Shown here: one piece after another, positions 34,667-43,742 of the stretch
Numbering within the stretch: the stretch's first letter is position 1
Layout: each line of letters starts with the position of its first letter
Source of the DNA: Cellulomonas sp. NTE-D12
GTDB taxonomy: Bacteria; Actinomycetota; Actinomycetes; Actinomycetales; Cellulomonadaceae
Reading direction: 5' to 3'
Assembly: GCF_027923705.1 (NCBI RefSeq)
Contig: NZ_AP026442.1
Location: 620,001 to 684,000 of the forward strand
DNA length: 64,000 nt
Notes under the pieces: model-generated
Seen by the model: only the letters and a program-made list of their open reading frames with translations
Database searches by the model: none
Told to the model about the DNA's origin: nothing
Program-made: the position numbers and the translations under genes

Positions 34667-35173
34667 ATGGCTGTTGACGTGTCGCAAGTCCTCTCGGTCC
34701 TCGGAGGTGCAGGGGTCGGTTCGATCGTTGGGTCTGTTCTCACCCAGAGCCGTGAGCGCCGAGAATCTAGGGCGCGCCTCCTCAGTGCCATTGCCGAGCT
34801 TGAGAAGTGTCGATGGGCGTCTTCTCGCGGGGACCACCGCGACGCGCTTCGGGACCTTGTGTCGGCTGCACTGATTGCCCGAGCACCCCGGCGTGTCGTT
34901 ACCGAATACACGGCCCTAGCGCAGACGGCGGCATGGGCCAGCCTCGCAGATTGGGAGGAACGTGGACCGAATGATGAGTACGCCGGGGGGATCGATGGTG
35001 ACCTCGCGGACGCCGTGACAGCGGCAGCGGCGCTCCTGAGCACGGTAGCTTGGCAGCCGATATGGGGGCGTCTCGCGTGCATTTGGCGCCTTGGTCGTAT
35101 CCGTCGCCGCGTTGCCTCTTTGAAACCGCATCACCAGACTTCAATAGGTCGGTCGCGAGGGTACCTATCATAG
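34667..35173 (+). CDS. Hypothetical protein with N-terminal membrane anchor
   Basis: 168 residues. The N-terminus (VLSVLGGAGVGSIVGSVLTQ) is a glycine-rich membrane helix followed at once by a basic helical region (SRERRESRARLLSAIAELEK). No known family is apparent. It stands alone in the low-GC region, pointing away from the AlbA_2 gene. Confidence 0.5.
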   Translation: MAVDVSQVLSVLGGAGVGSIVGSVLTQSRERRESRARLLSAIAELEKCRWASSRGDHRDALRDLVSAALIARAPRRVVTEYTALAQTAAWASLADWEERGPNDEYAGGIDGDLADAVTAAAALLSTVAWQPIWGRLACIWRLGRIRRRVASLKPHHQTSIGRSRGYLS

Positions 35174-35269
35174 TCTGGTTTGGCTTGCCGACGGCCACGG
35201 CGCGACCAGCGCGATTGCGGCCGCTATGGCGAGCGCGGCGACGAGCGAAATCCACCAACGCGCGCGCAT
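35168..35269 (-). CDS. Possible 33-residue membrane peptide
   Basis: From ATG 35269, with GGGGGA five bases upstream, a 33-residue product is read with one hydrophobic helix (WWISLVAALAIAAAIALVA). It is too short for family assignment and may be chance, although the helix is typical of small membrane proteins. Its end overlaps the end of the convergent gene by six bases. The rest of 35270-35427 holds nothing I can support. Confidence 0.3.
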   Translation of the reverse strand: MRARWWISLVAALAIAAAIALVAPWPSASQTRL

Positions 35270-35427
35270 TGCGTCCCCCCGGCGAGCCGTTCGTGTGCTT
35301 CGACCGTTTCCGGCCGCGGACGCACACTCCCGCGGGCTAGCGGTCTCGCACGGCAAAACGTGGACGGACCACCCGACCGGCGGATCGCCGCCGGCTGCTG
35401 GCGGTCAGCAGCTCGCAGCAGGGAACG

Positions 35428-36075
35428 CTAAGAGGCCCGGCGCGTGCCGAGCAGGTGCGTGACGCCGCCGTCACCCGGTACGACGCGGATGTCGAACCGG
35501 GACTCGAGCCCCTCCTGCCCATCCCACAGCCGCTGCCCGCGGCCTAGCACGATCGGCACCACCACCACGTGGAACTCGTCGACCAGGTCGGCGTCGAAGA
35601 ACTCCCGCACGGTGCTGACCCCGCCGCCCAGGCGCACACCCTGCCCGTCGGCCAGCTCGAACGCCTCGCGCAGCGCGTCGGCCGGGGTGGTGTCGCGGAA
35701 GTGGAAGGTGGTGCCGCCCTCCATCGTCAGCGGCTCGTGCGGCTGGTGGGTCAGCACGATCACCGGGGTGTGGAACGGCGGGTTCGGTCCCCAGAAGCCG
35801 TTCCAGTCCGCCGGGATGGGGCCGGGGCCGGTGTAGAACTTGCGGCGCCCCATGATCTCGGCGCCGATGCCCTGCCAGGCGGTCTCGGCGAGCTCGTTGT
35901 CGACGCCGGTGGTGCCGCCGTCCAGGCCGAACATCCGGCGTCCCATCGCGGTGGCGAACATCCACTGGTGCAGGCGCTGGCCGGCGTGGCCGAACGGCTC
36001 CTCGGCCGTCAGCCCGTCGCCGGTGCCGAAGCCGTCGAGCGAGATCGAGAAGCTGTGCAGGCGCAGACGAGGCAC
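35428..36075 (-). CDS. Dihydrofolate reductase family (RibD C-terminal domain) protein
   Basis: 215 residues. The RibD_C/YyaP-type pattern is clear: FSISLDGFGTG near the start, IGAEIMGRRKFYTGPGPIP, VIVLTHQP, and GGGVSTVREFFDADLVDEFHVVVVPIVLGRG. These are NADPH-dependent reductase-like folds, mostly of unknown substrate. The start GTG 36075 has CAGGAGAG just upstream. It is divergent from the beta-glucoside operon and probably unrelated to it. Confidence 0.88.
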   Translation of the reverse strand: MPRLRLHSFSISLDGFGTGDGLTAEEPFGHAGQRLHQWMFATAMGRRMFGLDGGTTGVDNELAETAWQGIGAEIMGRRKFYTGPGPIPADWNGFWGPNPPFHTPVIVLTHQPHEPLTMEGGTTFHFRDTTPADALREAFELADGQGVRLGGGVSTVREFFDADLVDEFHVVVVPIVLGRGQRLWDGQEGLESRFDIRVVPGDGGVTHLLGTRRAS

Positions 36076-36242
36076 GGGCTCTCCTGTTGAGGGGTGACGG
36101 CCGCGGGCGGTGGGCAGGCTCATCGTCGCTCACATCTGCGCCGTTGAGCAGTCCCTGCCGCAGCCGCGCGGCGGACTCGCGTTCAGGGGCCGGGCCGTAC
36201 GCGCCGCAGCCGGGCGCGTCGCAACAGCGAGAGACAGACGGG

Positions 36243-36248
36243 TTGACA
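36243..36248 (+). promoter_or_regulatory. Candidate -35 of the beta-glucoside operon
   Basis: A consensus TTGACA lies about 40 bases upstream of the antiterminator site, in the right place to start a leader RNA. No good -10 is visible at the expected distance. Confidence 0.4.
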
Positions 36249-36283
36249 GCAGGCGGGCTCGGTGCCACGCTCGGCGCCACACC

Positions 36284-36314
36284 AGACATGTGACCGGTTT
36301 CCGGGCAGGATCTG
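36284..36314 (+). promoter_or_regulatory. Ribonucleic antiterminator (RAT) site for the BglG-type protein
   Basis: The segment 36284-36314 has the RAT layout of BglG/SacY targets (TGTGACCGG, then GTTTCC, then GGGCAGGATC). Its last bases GGATCTG (36308-36314) are also the first bases of the following terminator stem, so folding of one prevents the other. Confidence 0.65.
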
Positions 36315-36359
36315 ATGGTCGTGGCACCTCGCGGTGCCGCCGCCGTCAGGTCCTTTTTT
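36308..36359 (+). terminator. Leader intrinsic terminator of the beta-glucoside operon
   Basis: A 21-bp stem with a few G-U pairs (arms 36308-36328 and 36333-36353, loop TCGC) is followed by six T residues at 36354-36359. It is one of the few textbook intrinsic terminators in this GC-rich window. It lies 40 bases before the PTS gene and overlaps the RAT site. Confidence 0.85.
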
Positions 36360-36400
36360 GTTGCGCGAACGCGGCCACGCACGGAACGAAGGAGTTCACC

Positions 36401-38305
36401 GTGGACTACGCGAAGACGGCCAGCGGCATCCTGGACGCCGTCGGCGGACCGGGCAACGTGACTCACCTCGAGCACTGCTCGACCCGCCTGCGATTCACCC
36501 TCGCCGACACGCACGAGGTCGACCACGCCCGCCTGAAGGCCGTGCCGGGTGTGATGGGCGTGGTCGGCACCCAGCCCCAGGTGGTCATCGGCAACGACGT
36601 CGTCGAGGTGCACGCCGCCCTGACCAGGCTGACCGGGATGGGCCCCGGGCACGGAGGTGCGGCAGCCGCAGCCGTCGGAGCACCGGCCGACGGATCGCGG
36701 GGCGGCTGGGGCGCCCGGGTCCTGGACTTCATCGTCGGGGTGTTCCAACCCCTGATCCCCGCGATCGCCGGTGCCGGCGTGCTGAAGTCCTTGATGCTGC
36801 TCGCGACGATGTTCGGCCTGTCGAAGAACGGGGCGACCTACAACACGCTGGTCGCCATCAGCGACGCGACCTTCTTCTTCCTGCCCTTGCTGGTGGCAGT
36901 GACCACCGCCACCAAGCTGAACACCAACCGGTTGGTGGCGGTCGCGGCCGTGTCGGTGCTGGTGCTGCCGCCGATGACCAAGCGGATGGCCGACGGCACC
37001 TCGGTCTTCGGACTGGCGATCCCCAACGTCACCTACTCCTCGCAGGTGTTCCCCGCCATCCTCGCGGTGCTGCTGCTCGCCGTCGTCGAACGATTCCTCA
37101 CACGGGTGACGCCGAAGCCCGTCCGCATCTTCTTCGTGCCGATGGTCGGGCTGCTGGTGACCGTGCCGGTGACCCTGCTGTTCCTCGGCCCGCTCGGCTT
37201 CCGGCTGGGCACCGGGTTCACCACCGGCGTGCTGTGGGTGTTCCACACGCTCGGCTGGGTGGCGTTCCCGCTGCTGGCCGTGGCACTGCCGTTCATCATC
37301 TCCGTCGGCATGCACAAGGCGTTCATCCCGTACGTGGTCAACCAGCTGAGCACCGCCGGCTACGAGCCCCTGTACAACCCGGTCTCGCTGGCGCACAACA
37401 TCGCCGAGTCCGGAGCCAGCTTCGGCGTGGCGCTGCGGACCAAGGACACCGAGATGCGCTCCACCGGGGTCTCGGCCGGGCTGTCGGCCCTGTTCGGCAT
37501 CACCGAGCCGGCGCTCTACGGCATCACCATCCAGAACAAGCGGGCCCTGATCAGCGTCCTGTCCGGCGCCGCCGCGGGAGCGACGTGGCTCGGCGTGACC
37601 CACGTGACCTCGTACGTGGCCGTCGGACCCGGCCTGGCGAGCATGTCGATGTTCATCAACGCCAACGACCCGCGCAACATCGTGAACGCGATCGTCGGCG
37701 CGGCGATCGCCTTCGTCACTGCGTTCGTCGTCGCGATGCTGACCTGGAGCGACGCCGCCTCGGCCACCCTCAAGGTGCGTGGCGTCGTCGCCGCGAACGC
37801 GCCGGCGAACCCGGACCGGGCGCTGAGCCCGCACGACGTCCTCAGCCCGACGGACGGGACCGTCGTGCCGCTCTCCGAGGTCTCCGACCGCGTGTTCGCC
37901 GGCGGCGTGCTGGGCGACGGCTGCGCGGTCCGGCCCACGTCCGGCGAGTTCCGCAGCCCCGCGGCAGGCGTGGTGTCGATGCTGTTCGACACCCACCACG
38001 CGGTCGCCGTGAGCACCGACGACGGGGTCGACCTGCTGATCCACGTGGGGCTGGACACGGTGCGGCTGAACGGCACGCACTTCACCGCGTACGTGACCAA
38101 GGGTGATCGGGTCGAGGCGGGCCAGCTGCTCATCACCGCCGATCTGGACGCGATCCGCGCGGACGGGTACGACACCACCACGCCGGTCGTGGTCACCAAC
38201 GGCGCAGCCGTCCACGTGGGTGCGGTCCGTGCGGGCACCCAGGTGGCGGCCGGCGCCCCGCTGTTCCCCGTCTCGACCAGGGCGACCGCCGATGTCGTTT
38301 CCTGA
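36401..38305 (+). CDS. bglF: Beta-glucoside PTS transporter, fused IIBCA
   Basis: 634 residues, domain order IIB-IIC-IIA as in BglF. IIB phosphorylation site C26 (THLEHCSTRLRFTL); IIC membrane part about residues 105-460, with GITEPALYGIT; IIA near residues 490-634 with TDGTVVPLSEV and the active-site region LLIHVGLDTV (His near 547). It imports and phosphorylates beta-glucosides such as cellobiose. The start is GTG 36401 with GAAGGAG upstream. Expression should depend on antitermination at the leader. The downstream gene overlaps by 14 bases. Confidence 0.93.
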   Translation: MDYAKTASGILDAVGGPGNVTHLEHCSTRLRFTLADTHEVDHARLKAVPGVMGVVGTQPQVVIGNDVVEVHAALTRLTGMGPGHGGAAAAAVGAPADGSRGGWGARVLDFIVGVFQPLIPAIAGAGVLKSLMLLATMFGLSKNGATYNTLVAISDATFFFLPLLVAVTTATKLNTNRLVAVAAVSVLVLPPMTKRMADGTSVFGLAIPNVTYSSQVFPAILAVLLLAVVERFLTRVTPKPVRIFFVPMVGLLVTVPVTLLFLGPLGFRLGTGFTTGVLWVFHTLGWVAFPLLAVALPFIISVGMHKAFIPYVVNQLSTAGYEPLYNPVSLAHNIAESGASFGVALRTKDTEMRSTGVSAGLSALFGITEPALYGITIQNKRALISVLSGAAAGATWLGVTHVTSYVAVGPGLASMSMFINANDPRNIVNAIVGAAIAFVTAFVVAMLTWSDAASATLKVRGVVAANAPANPDRALSPHDVLSPTDGTVVPLSEVSDRVFAGGVLGDGCAVRPTSGEFRSPAAGVVSMLFDTHHAVAVSTDDGVDLLIHVGLDTVRLNGTHFTAYVTKGDRVEAGQLLITADLDAIRADGYDTTTPVVVTNGAAVHVGAVRAGTQVAAGAPLFPVSTRATADVVS

Positions 38306-39752
38306 CGGGTTCCTCTGGGGCGGCGCCCTCGCAGCCAACCAGTGCGAGGGCGCCTGGGATGCCGACGGCCGTGGGCTCTCGGTCGCCGACGTCGCCACCT
38401 ACAAGCCCGCGCTCGCCAACACCGAGTACGCCGCCCATCACGCCGTGACCCTGGCCTCGATCGCCGAGGCGATGGCGACGACGGACGTCACGTACTTCCC
38501 CAAGAGGCGTGGCATCGACCTCTACCACCGGTGGGAGGGGGACCTGGACCTGTTCGCCGAGCTCGGCTTCACCGTGCTGCGAGTGTCGATCGCGTGGAGC
38601 CGGCTCTACCCGACCGGATTCGAGAACGAACCGAACCCGGCCGGCGTCGCGTTCTACCGCCGGCTGTTCGAGGGGATGCGCGCGCGGGGGATCCAGCCGC
38701 TGGTCACGCTGTCCCACTACGAGATGCCGCTCGAGCTGGCCACCAGGCTCAACGGGTGGGCGAACCGGGAGGTGATCGCGCTGTTCGGGCGGTTCGCCCG
38801 CACGTGCTTCACGGAGTACGGCGACCTGGTGAGCCTCTGGCTGACCTTCAACGAGATCGACTCGATCATGCGGCACCCGTTCACGTCAGGCGGGGTCATC
38901 GAGGAGCTCTGCGAGGACGGTCTCGAGGTCGCGTGCTACCGCGCTGCGCACCACCAGTTCGTCGCGTCGGCCATCGCCACCCGGGACCTGCACACGCTGG
39001 TGCCCGGTGCGCAGATGGGCTGCATGCTCACGATGCTCACCACCTACCCGCGCACGTGCCGTCCGGACGACGTGGCGGCCACCCAGGCGAAGAACCTGCA
39101 CAACCACTTCTTCGCCGACGTGCAGGTGTTCGGCGAGTACCCGCCGATCGAGCTCGCCGCCATGGCGCGCAGGGGTCTGTCGGTGCCGTGGGAGGCGGGC
39201 GACGACGAGGTGCTGCGCGAGCACACCGTCGACTTCGTCTCGTTCAGCTACTACATGTCGATGACGGAGTCGGTCGACCCGGATGCGGACCGCACGCCCG
39301 GCAACACGATCATGGGCGTGAAGAACCCGTACCTGCCGAGCACCGACTGGGGGTGGCAGATCGACCCCGTCGGGCTCCGCATCTCCTTGATCGACCTCTA
39401 CGACCGTTACCGCAAGCCGCTGTTCGTCGTCGAGAACGGGCTGGGCTATGCCGACTCCGTCGATGCCGACGGTCGCATCCGGGACCCGTACCGGGTGGAC
39501 TACTTCCGGGCCCACGTCGAGCAGATGGGGCTGGCGATCGAGGCCGGCGTGGACCTGCGCGGCTACACCTCCTGGGCGCCGATCGACCTGATCAGCGCGT
39601 CGTCGTCGCAGATGTCCAAGCGGTACGGGTTCATCTACGTCGACCAGGACGACCTGGGGCGCGGCACGCTCGCGCGGTCACGCAAGGACTCCTTCACGTG
39701 GATGCAGCACGTGATCGCGACGAACGGCGCCGACCTGGCGCCGATCGGCTGA
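38292..39752 (+). CDS. 6-phospho-beta-glucosidase, GH1
   Basis: 486 residues, family 1 glycoside hydrolase. The acid/base is E188 in WLTFNEID and the nucleophile is E381 in FVVENGLG; the N-terminal signature is FPDGFLWGGALAANQCEGAW. It hydrolyses the phosphorylated beta-glucoside delivered by the PTS, giving glucose-6-P and glucose or an aglycone. Its ATG lies 14 bases inside the end of the PTS gene, indicating translational coupling. Confidence 0.93.
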   Translation: MSFPDGFLWGGALAANQCEGAWDADGRGLSVADVATYKPALANTEYAAHHAVTLASIAEAMATTDVTYFPKRRGIDLYHRWEGDLDLFAELGFTVLRVSIAWSRLYPTGFENEPNPAGVAFYRRLFEGMRARGIQPLVTLSHYEMPLELATRLNGWANREVIALFGRFARTCFTEYGDLVSLWLTFNEIDSIMRHPFTSGGVIEELCEDGLEVACYRAAHHQFVASAIATRDLHTLVPGAQMGCMLTMLTTYPRTCRPDDVAATQAKNLHNHFFADVQVFGEYPPIELAAMARRGLSVPWEAGDDEVLREHTVDFVSFSYYMSMTESVDPDADRTPGNTIMGVKNPYLPSTDWGWQIDPVGLRISLIDLYDRYRKPLFVVENGLGYADSVDADGRIRDPYRVDYFRAHVEQMGLAIEAGVDLRGYTSWAPIDLISASSSQMSKRYGFIYVDQDDLGRGTLARSRKDSFTWMQHVIATNGADLAPIG

Positions 39753-39762
39753 GTGAGCCCCG

Positions 39763-40659
39763 ATGTCCCAGCCGCAGCGGATCACGAAGGTGCTGAACTC
39801 GAGCGTCGTGCTCGCGACGGACGAGAACGGGCACGAGTGCATCCTGCTGGGCCGGGGGATCGGCTACGGGCACAAACCCGGTGAGACGGTCGACGACGGC
39901 GTGGTGGACCGGGTGTTCCTGCCGGTCGACGATCCCGACTCCCGCGCGCTCGTCGACCTGCTCGGCACGATCCCGGCGACGTACGCGCTGCTGGCTCGGG
40001 ACGTGATCGCACTCGCCCGGACAGGCCTCAAGGTGGACCTGCATCCCCACCTGCTCCTGGCGCTGACCGACCACCTGCACTTCGCCGCCGAGCGGCACGC
40101 GCAGGGCATGCGGGTGGTGAACCGGCTGAGCTGGGAGATGCGCACGTACTACCCGGACGAGTACGCGGTGGGACTCGAGGCGCTGCAGCTGGTCAACGAC
40201 CGGCTGACCCTCGACCTCCCGGAGGACGAGGCGACGAACATCGCGTTCCACCTGGTCAACGCCCGCAACGACGGTGCGTCCGCGTTCGACGCCCTCCGGG
40301 CGGCCACCCTGATCTCCGAGATGGTCGCGATCGTCTCCTACCGGACGGGCCGCACCCTGGCGCCGCAGGACCAGGACCACCGCCGCTTCGTCGTGCACCT
40401 GCAGTTCTTCGCCGACCGGCTGCTGACCGGACGGCTGCTCGACCGGGACGACGGGTTCCTGTACGAGCAGATGCGTACCAAGTACCCCCAGGCGCTCGAG
40501 ACGGCGCGGCTGCTCGGCGAGCACGTGCGGAGCCGCTACGGCGTCGACCTGCCCTCCGAGGAGCTCGGCTACCTGGGCCTGCACGTCCAACGGCTCCTCA
40601 GTGCCGAGTCCGCCACCGGCTCCGAGCCACGGCCGCCGCGCGGACCGAGCGCCGACTGA
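39763..40659 (+). CDS. BglG/LicT-family transcription antiterminator
   Basis: 298 residues. The CAT RNA-binding domain spans about 1-60 (ITKVLNSSVVLATDENG, LGRGIGYG). PRD1 has H104 and H106 (LTDHLHFA), and PRD2 has a His near 217 (VVHLQFFADRL); these are phosphorylated by the PTS to switch activity. When sugar is present the dimer binds the RAT at 36284-36314 and lets polymerase through. It is the third gene of the operon it controls. Confidence 0.93.
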   Translation: MSQPQRITKVLNSSVVLATDENGHECILLGRGIGYGHKPGETVDDGVVDRVFLPVDDPDSRALVDLLGTIPATYALLARDVIALARTGLKVDLHPHLLLALTDHLHFAAERHAQGMRVVNRLSWEMRTYYPDEYAVGLEALQLVNDRLTLDLPEDEATNIAFHLVNARNDGASAFDALRAATLISEMVAIVSYRTGRTLAPQDQDHRRFVVHLQFFADRLLTGRLLDRDDGFLYEQMRTKYPQALETARLLGEHVRSRYGVDLPSEELGYLGLHVQRLLSAESATGSEPRPPRGPSAD

Positions 40660-40720
40660 CACCCGCGCGACGCGCAGTCCTGCGCGCCGTGCCGCACCCC
40701 TTCTGACGAGGAGATCGACC

Positions 40721-40987
40721 ATGCTGCACAGGACCGTGACCGTTGGATCGACGTCCGGGCTGCACGCCCGGCCCGCGGCCCTCTTCTCGAAGGCCGCCGC
40801 CGAGGCCGGTGTGCCCGTGGTGATCGGCAAGCCCGGCGGTGACCCGGTCGATGCCGCCAGCCTGCTCTCGGTGATGGCCCTCGGGGTGGGGCATGGTGAC
40901 CAGGTGGTGCTGGCCTCGCCCGACGAGGCGGCCGGCGACGTGCTGGACCGGCTCGCCGAGCTGCTGATGACCGACCTCGACGCCTGA
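40721..40987 (+). CDS. ptsH: HPr phosphocarrier protein
   Basis: 88 residues, standard HPr length. The phosphorylated H15 lies in SGLHARPAA, and S47 in AASLLSVMALGV corresponds to the regulatory serine site. It carries phosphate from Enzyme I to the PTS permease. GAGGAG precedes the ATG. It is unusual for ptsH to close a beta-glucoside operon; a dedicated or the only HPr of the organism is possible. Confidence 0.92.
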   Translation: MLHRTVTVGSTSGLHARPAALFSKAAAEAGVPVVIGKPGGDPVDAASLLSVMALGVGHGDQVVLASPDEAAGDVLDRLAELLMTDLDA

Positions 40988-41097
40988 CCGTCTCGGCCCG
41001 GCGGGCGCACGCTCCCGTCCTCATCCGGATCCGGCCGATCGGATCCGACGCGACGCGAACGGCGTGCCGCCCCGCGCGACCAGGTGTGAGCCGGCGC

Positions 41098-42840
41098 TCA
41101 GCTGAGCCGCAGCGTGACCCGCTGGGTGCCCGGCGAGCTCCACGTCACGTAGAGGCGCCGGCCGCCCACTGCGTCGGTCCCTCCGAGGAACTCGTAGGCC
41201 TCGCCGGGGGAGTACACAGCCGGCGACGAGTCACCGCCCGGCAGCGCGGCCACGGTGAGCGCGGAGTCGCCGGCCCGCACGACGACGGGGCCCCCGGCCA
41301 CCCGGGACATCTGCGGCCCCACCGGCTCCGCCCCCTCGAGCTGCACCTCGTCGGCGAACGCGATCTCCAGGGCGTGACCCGTGGCGGGGCCCGCTGTGCG
41401 CACCTCGAGGTCCACCCCGTCGGGGCGGACCTCGACGACCACCTGCGTCTCCAGCCGCAGCTCGTCGCGCGGCCGCTGCGAGAAGGCCATCGCGGAGGCG
41501 AAGCGCCCCTCGAACTCGAGCGCGTAGTCGCCGTCGGGCCGGTGGGCGTCAACGGGCAGCGGCTGGTAGTAGCTCGCCGCGAGCTGCTCGGACAGCACGA
41601 CGCGATCGCCCTCGGCGAGCAGACCGGTCGCACGGAACGGGCCCAGACCGAAGAAGTCGCGGGACAACCGCACCGACGTCACCTCGACATCGCCGCGCGC
41701 CAGGCGCAGGAAGGTGGGGTTGCACGCCAGCCCGGACGCCACGCGGCCGGCGGCCGGGACGTCGGAACCGCCGTAGACCAGCGTCCAGTCGGCTCCGCCC
41801 CACCGGCGCCACAGGCGCGCCGCGGCCCAGGTCCGCTGGCCGCTCCCGAGCGCCCCGGCAGCCAGCTCGGCGTCGGTCGCCCCCTCCCGCTCGTCGGCCA
41901 GCGCGAGGCCTGCCGCGACGTCGCCCTCGGTCAGGCAGCGGAGGACCGCGTCGACGGGGTCGACGCCGGGCAGCCGCAACGCCCAGGCCGCAGCGTCGCG
42001 GCAGCGGTCGCACGTCGGCGCGAAGCGGGCGAACAAGGTGAGGAAGGGGCCGAGCGGGAACCGGGCGTCGTGCTGGTCCTGCCGCCGGGAGTGCACGGTC
42101 TCCGTGGTGCCGCGGGGGGTGGTCAGGTCGAGCACCGTGTGCAGGTTGGCGTGCACCGTCTCGCTCAGCGCGGGCCGTCCCAGTCGTTCCGCGAGCAGCA
42201 GCAGCGCCGGGCCGCTGACGTAGGCGGCGTAGTTGGCGCTGCGCTCGGAGTACAACCCGTCGGCGTCGAGGTCGACGCCCTCGGTCAGCCACTGCTGCGC
42301 CCGTTCGACGGCGGCCGCCGCGGCAGGTTCCGCCAGCAGCGCTGCGGCTCCGACCAGGGCCCCGGAGAGCTCCCACCGGTGGTTGGGGGTGTGGACGCCG
42401 CCGACGACCAGTGCGGGAACGGCGCGGCGCAGGATCTCCTCGAGCCGGGCACCCAGTGCGGCGCCGGCGGCGCCGGCCACCCACGCGGACGCCGTCGAGG
42501 GCGGCCGTCGCAACGCGGCCGCGGTCGCGGCGACGTCGGTGACGGTGAAGGCCGAGTCCGGTGGTGAGGCGAGGTTGTCACCCGTCGAGAACAGCCCGTC
42601 GGCGACCTGCAGCGCCTCGAGCCGGGACAGCCAGCGCGACGCGGCGGCCGCGTCTGCCGCACCCGCCTGGGCTGCGAGCCCGACGACGACGGCCGCCTTG
42701 ACCGCACGCATCCAGGCCCGATGTCCGGCCAGCGCGGCATCGGCCGCCACCGGGCCGTCGGCCAGCAGGTGGGCGTCGAGGGCGGCCCGTGCCGCTCGGA
42801 TCAGGGCCGGCGAGCACGGTGCAGCGGACGTCGTGGCCAC
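41098..42840 (-). CDS. Putative alpha/alpha-toroid carbohydrate-active protein, unknown
   Basis: 580 residues from GTG 42840, twelve bases after the permease stop. There is no signal peptide. Helical repeat-like N-terminal part has PNHRWELSGAL, GLYSERSANYAAYVSGPALLLLAERLG and TTETVHSRRQDQHDARFPLGPF, followed by a beta-rich C-terminal half. This resembles the toroid-plus-sandwich layout of polysaccharide lyases such as heparinase II/III, but I cannot confirm the family. It lies last in an ABC importer operon, suggesting an intracellular oligosaccharide-processing enzyme. Confidence 0.6.
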   Translation of the reverse strand: MATTSAAPCSPALIRAARAALDAHLLADGPVAADAALAGHRAWMRAVKAAVVVGLAAQAGAADAAAASRWLSRLEALQVADGLFSTGDNLASPPDSAFTVTDVAATAAALRRPPSTASAWVAGAAGAALGARLEEILRRAVPALVVGGVHTPNHRWELSGALVGAAALLAEPAAAAAVERAQQWLTEGVDLDADGLYSERSANYAAYVSGPALLLLAERLGRPALSETVHANLHTVLDLTTPRGTTETVHSRRQDQHDARFPLGPFLTLFARFAPTCDRCRDAAAWALRLPGVDPVDAVLRCLTEGDVAAGLALADEREGATDAELAAGALGSGQRTWAAARLWRRWGGADWTLVYGGSDVPAAGRVASGLACNPTFLRLARGDVEVTSVRLSRDFFGLGPFRATGLLAEGDRVVLSEQLAASYYQPLPVDAHRPDGDYALEFEGRFASAMAFSQRPRDELRLETQVVVEVRPDGVDLEVRTAGPATGHALEIAFADEVQLEGAEPVGPQMSRVAGGPVVVRAGDSALTVAALPGGDSSPAVYSPGEAYEFLGGTDAVGGRRLYVTWSSPGTQRVTLRLS

Positions 42841-42851
42841 GCGGCTGCCGC

Positions 42852-43742
42852 TCAGTCCCGCAACCCGGTGCCGATGTCGGAGCTGGTGATGTAGCGCTGG
42901 AACACCAGGTACAGCACCATCAGCGGCACCATCGAGATCACCGACGCCGCGAGCAGGATCGCCCAGTCGATGTTCTGGGCGCCGATGAGGGAGCGCAGGG
43001 CGATCTGCAGCGTGAACTTGCTCGGGTCGTTCAGGATGATCAACGGGAAGATGTAGTCGTTCCAGCGCCACTGGAACGAGATGATCGCAAGCGTCAGCAT
43101 GATCGGTCGCGCCAGCGGGACCATGATCCGGAAGAACGTCGACAGCTCGCTCGAGCCGTCGATGCGGGCCGCGTCGAGCAGCTCGTCCGGCACCGACACG
43201 AAGAACTGCCGGAACATGAACACGCCGGTCGGCGTGAGGATCGACGGCAGGATCACGCCGAACAGGTTGTTGTACAGGTGCAGGTGCAGCACCACGCTGA
43301 AGGTCGGGTTCAGGATGACCTCGCCGGGCAGCATGGTCATCGACAGCACGAAGAGCGACAGCACCGACAGCCACCTCGCCCGGTACTTGGCGAGCCCGTA
43401 CCCGGCCGTCGCGCAGAAGAACACCGTCAGCGCCGTGGTGATCGTGGCGACGACCAGGGTGTTGGAGAAGTAGCGGAGGAAGTCGACGCGCGCCCAGGCG
43501 CGGACGTACCCGTCGACCGTCCACTTCCGGGGCAGGAAGCTGAGCGGGTAGCTGAACAGCTCACCGCCGCCCTTGAACGAGGACAGCAGGAACCACAGCA
43601 GCGGGAACGCCATCAGGATCGCGAGGACCCACAGCATCGTGGTGGCCGGGATGGCGCGCGTCGCCGAGCCCCGGCGGCGGGAGAGGGCGGGGCGGGTCGA
43701 GGACTGCTCGCCGGTCCGGGAGAGCTGCGTCGCCGTCGTCAT
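42852..43742 (-). CDS. Sugar ABC transporter permease (MalG type)
   Basis: 296 residues, six membrane helices starting with TMLWVLAILMAFPLLWFLLS. The EAA motif region is DAARIDGSSELSTFFRIMVPL near residue 190. ATGA overlap with the partner permease shows co-translation. It forms the import channel of the second ABC system with the gene at 43739-44671. Confidence 0.92.
   Translation of the reverse strand: MTTATQLSRTGEQSSTRPALSRRRGSATRAIPATTMLWVLAILMAFPLLWFLLSSFKGGGELFSYPLSFLPRKWTVDGYVRAWARVDFLRYFSNTLVVATITTALTVFFCATAGYGLAKYRARWLSVLSLFVLSMTMLPGEVILNPTFSVVLHLHLYNNLFGVILPSILTPTGVFMFRQFFVSVPDELLDAARIDGSSELSTFFRIMVPLARPIMLTLAIISFQWRWNDYIFPLIILNDPSKFTLQIALRSLIGAQNIDWAILLAASVISMVPLMVLYLVFQRYITSSDIGTGLRD

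Noticed and set aside
33970..35082. 370-codon minus-strand open frame
   Set aside because: Most of it is arginine/serine-rich low-information sequence opposite a better plus-strand gene; only short parts look coding and are reported as possible remnants.
32271..35430. Integrative element using tRNA-Arg as attachment site
   Set aside because: No integrase and no repeat of the tRNA 3' end were found in the window.
35471..38398. 975-codon minus-strand open frame
   Set aside because: It spans the RibD-C gene in another frame and the reverse of the PTS gene; composition is typical of a GC-rich shadow.
41010..41060. CGGATCCG repeats as a terminator after the HPr gene
   Set aside because: The units are short palindromes with no stable long stem and no T-run.
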